Source: Verrucomicrobiota bacterium
Lineage (GTDB): Bacteria > Verrucomicrobiota > Verrucomicrobiia > Verrucomicrobiales > DEV007
Direction: 5' to 3'
Length of the DNA stretch: 16,344 nt
Assembly: GCA_027618625.1 (NCBI GenBank)
Contig: JAQCER010000007.1
Location: 1 to 16,344, forward strand
The notes beneath the pieces are model-generated. The model was not told where the DNA came from and ran no database searches. It was given only the letters and a program-made list of their open reading frames with translations. Of the stretch, positions 13,372-16,344 are shown piece by piece (within the stretch, counting starts at the first letter, position 1; each line of letters begins with the position of its first letter). A program made the position numbers and the translations under genes.

Positions 13372-16185
13372 TCACTCCAAAACCTCAATCACTACCCGTT
13401 GCGAAATCGCACCTCCCGCAGCACCAGTCTTCAAGTGAAACTCTCGGGGCCCGAGCTCTGCTATTGGCGAAGCCGTGATCTGGAACTCGCGTTCGCTCTG
13501 TCCCTCAAGCATCATCAGACCATTCAGTCCGATGTTGTCGACAAACACTCCGTGGGGGAGGTTGCGACCACTGTCGTCACCACCAAATTCGACGATGCCC
13601 GTGTGAGCGCCACGCTCTACGCGCACCCGGGCGTTGATGGTCTGGGCGCGATGAATCGCCAGCACGGGATTCTCCGCACTATCTTCGCCAAGCACACGCA
13701 CTTTCACTCCCGGCACATCTGCAAGTTGCAGATTACCCAGATCTCCCAGTTCCTTCGTAACCTCAGCACCATCGATCATCGCAGTCGCCGTGACTTTCAC
13801 ATGCTTATCTGCAGTTTCATCCGGATCCGCCGCAACCGTCTCGTCAGCCTGAAGAAGCCCAAACGCCTGTATCTGCCCTGCCTGAACGGTAAGAGGCGTG
13901 GCGCTGAATCCTGTCGGCAAGCCTGTAATGTCGATCCTGACAGGGCCACTAAATCCTTCGATCCTCTCAAGCTTCACCGCGAACTCTGCGCCACCACCTT
14001 TGGGAATCTTTGCATCCTTCCCATCAATGCTCGCAGTGAAATCAGACTTCTGATCCCGCACATGCAGGGCATAGTGGAATCCATCCTCACTTCCAAATCC
14101 GCGCCGATCAGAAATCCGCACAAGGTATTTACCGCTTTCAGGGGTCTCAAAGAGCAGCAGTGAATCACTGCCGAAGCGACGATACGGATCATCGTCGTTC
14201 TCGTAGTTCAAACGCACGATCGGCAAACCATTTGCTGCCGGTTGCGAACCCCGAGGGAGTGCCGCAACGGTGTAGCACGGTTGCCCAAGCGGATGGGCAA
14301 GCGCAGTGGTGGAAAAATACGTCTGGCGATTTCCCGTGCCCGGATAGACTCGAAATCCGGAATCGGGACCGCGCGGATAGTGCCAGAGTTTTACCACTTC
14401 GCCATTGCAATACAGGAATTCATCCAGCTCCATCTCGCGCCAGTTGTGTACGCGAAAGTCATCCGACGTCGACGAGTCCTTACCACGGAAAGTGAGCCAC
14501 GAGTCACGCGTCGCCTGCAGCACGACCTGCTCAACCGGACTGCCGTCGTCGTGCAGGATTTCGATAAATGAGTCGAGTTGGGATTTATCACGGGAGGCAT
14601 TGACTTCGATCGTAAGCTTTTGCCCAGCAACCGCATTGAAAGAGAACAAATCAACGTCGCCCACATTGGCAATTGTGCCCTTGGCCGCTGTCGGCACTTC
14701 GATCGCATTGGCGCCAGGAGGGGAGTCATTGGGTTCCACTTCCACGAAGGATGCTGCCGGCCCTGTTCGCTCGGGAACAATCGCCGCATCGGGCGAAATT
14801 GCTGCCACAGGTGAGGTGAACCTTGAGCCCTCGCCGATCTCTACTTCACTCAACGAGCCATCCATTCGCCCAGCGATGAATCCGCCGTCACTGCCGACGA
14901 GAACACTCACAATGTCTGACTGAGCTTCATACGAGCGCAGTTCCACCAGATCCGGCAGGCTCCAGAGCTTCAGACTGCGATCCTCCGCAGCCGAGACAAG
15001 ATACTTTCCAGACAAGACGATGGCGGTGATCGGTGCGTCATGAGCGAAGGTGGATAGCTCCATCGGATTGAGTTGCGGTTCCTCCAGGGAAACGAATCGC
15101 CACATGTGCAGCCGCTGATCGGCACCAGCCGAGATCACGTGGTTGCCATCCGGCGTGAAAAGAACGGCATTCTGTTCGCCTTGCGGCTGGTTGAGCGTGT
15201 CAAGTCGAACGCCATCGCTGACACGCCAGAGCTTTACTGTCTCGTCTGCGCTCGCAGCCGCTACGACTTTGCCCGATGGATGCCAGGCAAGATCAAAGAT
15301 TGCACCCTTGTGGACGTCGATGGTATTCAGCAATTCGCCATCCTCCATCCGCCAGATTTTAATGACGCGATCATATCCAGCCGTCGCCAGTAGCTGTCCG
15401 TCGGGTGAAATTTCCGCGTCATAGAGGACATCGCGATGCCCGCCAAACTCCCTGATTTTCTCGCCAGACTGGATGTCCCACAAAATAGCAACACCACGAA
15501 GCCCAGTGACACCAGTGGCTACGACGAATTGCGTTCCCTGTGCATTGAAGTGCAGTGCATTCACTTTTCCCGGCATACCATCATACCGACGATAAACCGC
15601 TTTTTTGGCTGTCGAATCAGCAATGGGCTTACCCTCAGCGAATGCTGCGACGTTTTCGCGAATCTCCACCACGTCTCCAGAAGCAACCGCGACCAATCCG
15701 AGTTTCTTTTCGATTTCCCCAGAAAAAACGCCGTAATCACGATCGATGGAAACAGCCGTCACGGGCCGCACGGGATCTGAGGAGGCGGGGGCTCGGGCTG
15801 GCACCACAAGTTCCTGCAAAATCGACCTATCGGTTTCCGGACCGCGGGCACCTTCTGCGATCCAACGTTTCAGCGTCGCGAGTTCCTCGGCCGGAAGCTG
15901 CGGCTCATCCTTGGGGGGCATGTGCGGCTTCGAGCGATGCTCGACAAGGCGAATCAGGAGTGGTTCAACGTCGTCTCCCGACTTGATCGGATCTCCATCT
16001 TCGCCACCCTTCCGAAGTTCAGCGAACGTCTCCAGCGAGAAATCGCCTTCGTAGTCAACGCCATTGTGGCAGCCCGCACAGTAGCTGCGGAAGATTGGGG
16101 CGATTTCTTTGGCATAGTCAACCGGGGCAGCAACAAGCGGTGCCACGGTCAAAATTGCGAACAGTGCAACGTTCAGGATTCTCAT
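13372..16185 (-). CDS. planctomycete-type cytochrome c domain fused to WD40 repeats and a PPC-like C-terminus
   Basis: 937-residue exported protein. ATG at 16185 gives a signal peptide (residues 1-20, ending LVAA); the frame stays open upstream but that part looks non-coding. Residues 25-120 form a PSCyt1-type haem domain with CAGCH (36-40) binding haem c and a likely Met ligand in KPHMPP (Met89). Six or so WD40 repeats follow (about 200-470), with typical ends such as VIKIWRMEDGE and TVKLWRVSDG. Next is a PPC-like beta segment starting FVEVEPNDSPPG (about 480) and ending near YLVRISDRRGFGSEDGFHYA, then a further beta-rich region of Ig-like character. Similar proteins in Planctomycetota and Verrucomicrobiota are encoded beside DUF1549/DUF1553 and DUF1501 genes; the upstream neighbour would lie beyond the window. 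The function of these fusions is not established. Confidence 0.9.
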   Translation of the reverse strand: MRILNVALFAILTVAPLVAAPVDYAKEIAPIFRSYCAGCHNGVDYEGDFSLETFAELRKGGEDGDPIKSGDDVEPLLIRLVEHRSKPHMPPKDEPQLPAEELATLKRWIAEGARGPETDRSILQELVVPARAPASSDPVRPVTAVSIDRDYGVFSGEIEKKLGLVAVASGDVVEIRENVAAFAEGKPIADSTAKKAVYRRYDGMPGKVNALHFNAQGTQFVVATGVTGLRGVAILWDIQSGEKIREFGGHRDVLYDAEISPDGQLLATAGYDRVIKIWRMEDGELLNTIDVHKGAIFDLAWHPSGKVVAAASADETVKLWRVSDGVRLDTLNQPQGEQNAVLFTPDGNHVISAGADQRLHMWRFVSLEEPQLNPMELSTFAHDAPITAIVLSGKYLVSAAEDRSLKLWSLPDLVELRSYEAQSDIVSVLVGSDGGFIAGRMDGSLSEVEIGEGSRFTSPVAAISPDAAIVPERTGPAASFVEVEPNDSPPGANAIEVPTAAKGTIANVGDVDLFSFNAVAGQKLTIEVNASRDKSQLDSFIEILHDDGSPVEQVVLQATRDSWLTFRGKDSSTSDDFRVHNWREMELDEFLYCNGEVVKLWHYPRGPDSGFRVYPGTGNRQTYFSTTALAHPLGQPCYTVAALPRGSQPAANGLPIVRLNYENDDDPYRRFGSDSLLLFETPESGKYLVRISDRRGFGSEDGFHYALHVRDQKSDFTASIDGKDAKIPKGGGAEFAVKLERIEGFSGPVRIDITGLPTGFSATPLTVQAGQIQAFGLLQADETVAADPDETADKHVKVTATAMIDGAEVTKELGDLGNLQLADVPGVKVRVLGEDSAENPVLAIHRAQTINARVRVERGAHTGIVEFGGDDSGRNLPHGVFVDNIGLNGLMMLEGQSEREFQITASPIAELGPREFHLKTGAAGGAISQRVVIEVLE

Positions 16186-16344
16186 GCGGCGATCTGGTTG
16201 AGCTTCGATTTGGGGATGGGTCGGATGGGTGGCCTGACGGGCCTCAAGAGCAGAGCCAAGGCCTTCAGGAATTTCAGGCCTCGGAGCAGTGCAACGAACA
16301 TCACGCAGCCCGTCGGGTCGCAAGAACTCTCCAGTTTCCCGGTT
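16186..16344 (-). other. upstream region of the cytochrome/WD40 gene
   Basis: No gene can be assigned here. The minus strand stays open in the WD40 frame and in a second frame whose TGA overlaps the ATG at 16185, but neither reads like a known protein end. Small repeats are visible, for example two tandem copies of GGATGGGT near 16215-16231 and an inverted repeat around 16261-16280. An upstream operon partner could end here. Confidence 0.3.

Noticed and set aside
13399..14163. A 254-codon + strand frame antisense to the WD40 gene
   Set aside because: Shadow frame over a real signal-bearing coding sequence; composition rich in Arg/His/Ser with no domain.
16186..16323. Longer N-terminus of the cytochrome/WD40 protein (TTG at 16323)
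   Set aside because: The ATG at 16185 starts a clear signal peptide; the extension would bury it and reads as Pro/Arg-rich non-coding sequence.
1..16344. CRISPR arrays, tRNA/rRNA genes, riboswitches, toxin-antitoxin pairs or phage genes
   Set aside because: Scanning by eye showed no regularly spaced direct repeats, no cloverleaf or rRNA-like sequence and no such protein families. A covariance-model search was not possible here.

Overview
The window looks like chromosome from a Gram-negative member of the Planctomycetota/Verrucomicrobiota group. The clues are an outer-membrane efflux lipoprotein, a TAT-exported phosphoesterase, an ECF sigma factor next to a von Willebrand A protein, and a planctomycete-type cytochrome c fused to WD40 repeats. 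The phylum is an inference from gene families; no rRNA or tRNA gene is visible.

Layout. On the + strand, positions 1-1388 hold the end of a NodT-type efflux outer-membrane factor cut by the window edge. A candidate promoter (1458-1486) precedes a tight five-gene cluster at 1526-7337: a large TPR protein, a short J-domain protein, a GrpE-like nucleotide-exchange factor, an Hsp70 and a small zinc-ribbon protein. The last four genes overlap or nearly touch. The cluster ends at a hairpin/T-tract terminator (7384-7408), which faces a second terminator for the convergent minus-strand genes.

From 7466 to the end all genes lie on the minus strand. An ECF sigma factor (9759-10356), split by an apparent one-base frameshift, is followed one base later by a membrane VWA/DUF3520 protein whose N-terminus looks like an anti-sigma segment. 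Positions 10357-11103 hold no intact gene. They carry an internally deleted IS200-like/RAYT transposase relic between two inverted copies of a hairpin-rich repeat. Then come an HGSNAT/DUF5009-type membrane acyltransferase, translationally coupled to an upstream TAT-secreted calcineurin-like phosphoesterase, a 52-bp REPIN-like double palindrome, and a cytochrome c-WD40-PPC-like protein.

The most interesting unit is the five-gene chaperone cluster. It has its own Hsp70, J protein and exchange factor, plus two accessory proteins. The J domain lacks the canonical HPD triad, and three of the proteins carry Asp/Glu tracts. I read it as a dedicated chaperone machine separate from housekeeping DnaK/DnaJ/GrpE; its client is unknown. 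The second theme is the REP/RAYT-type mobile DNA, where a REPIN with a compensatory base-pair change sits in the same window as a wrecked transposase.
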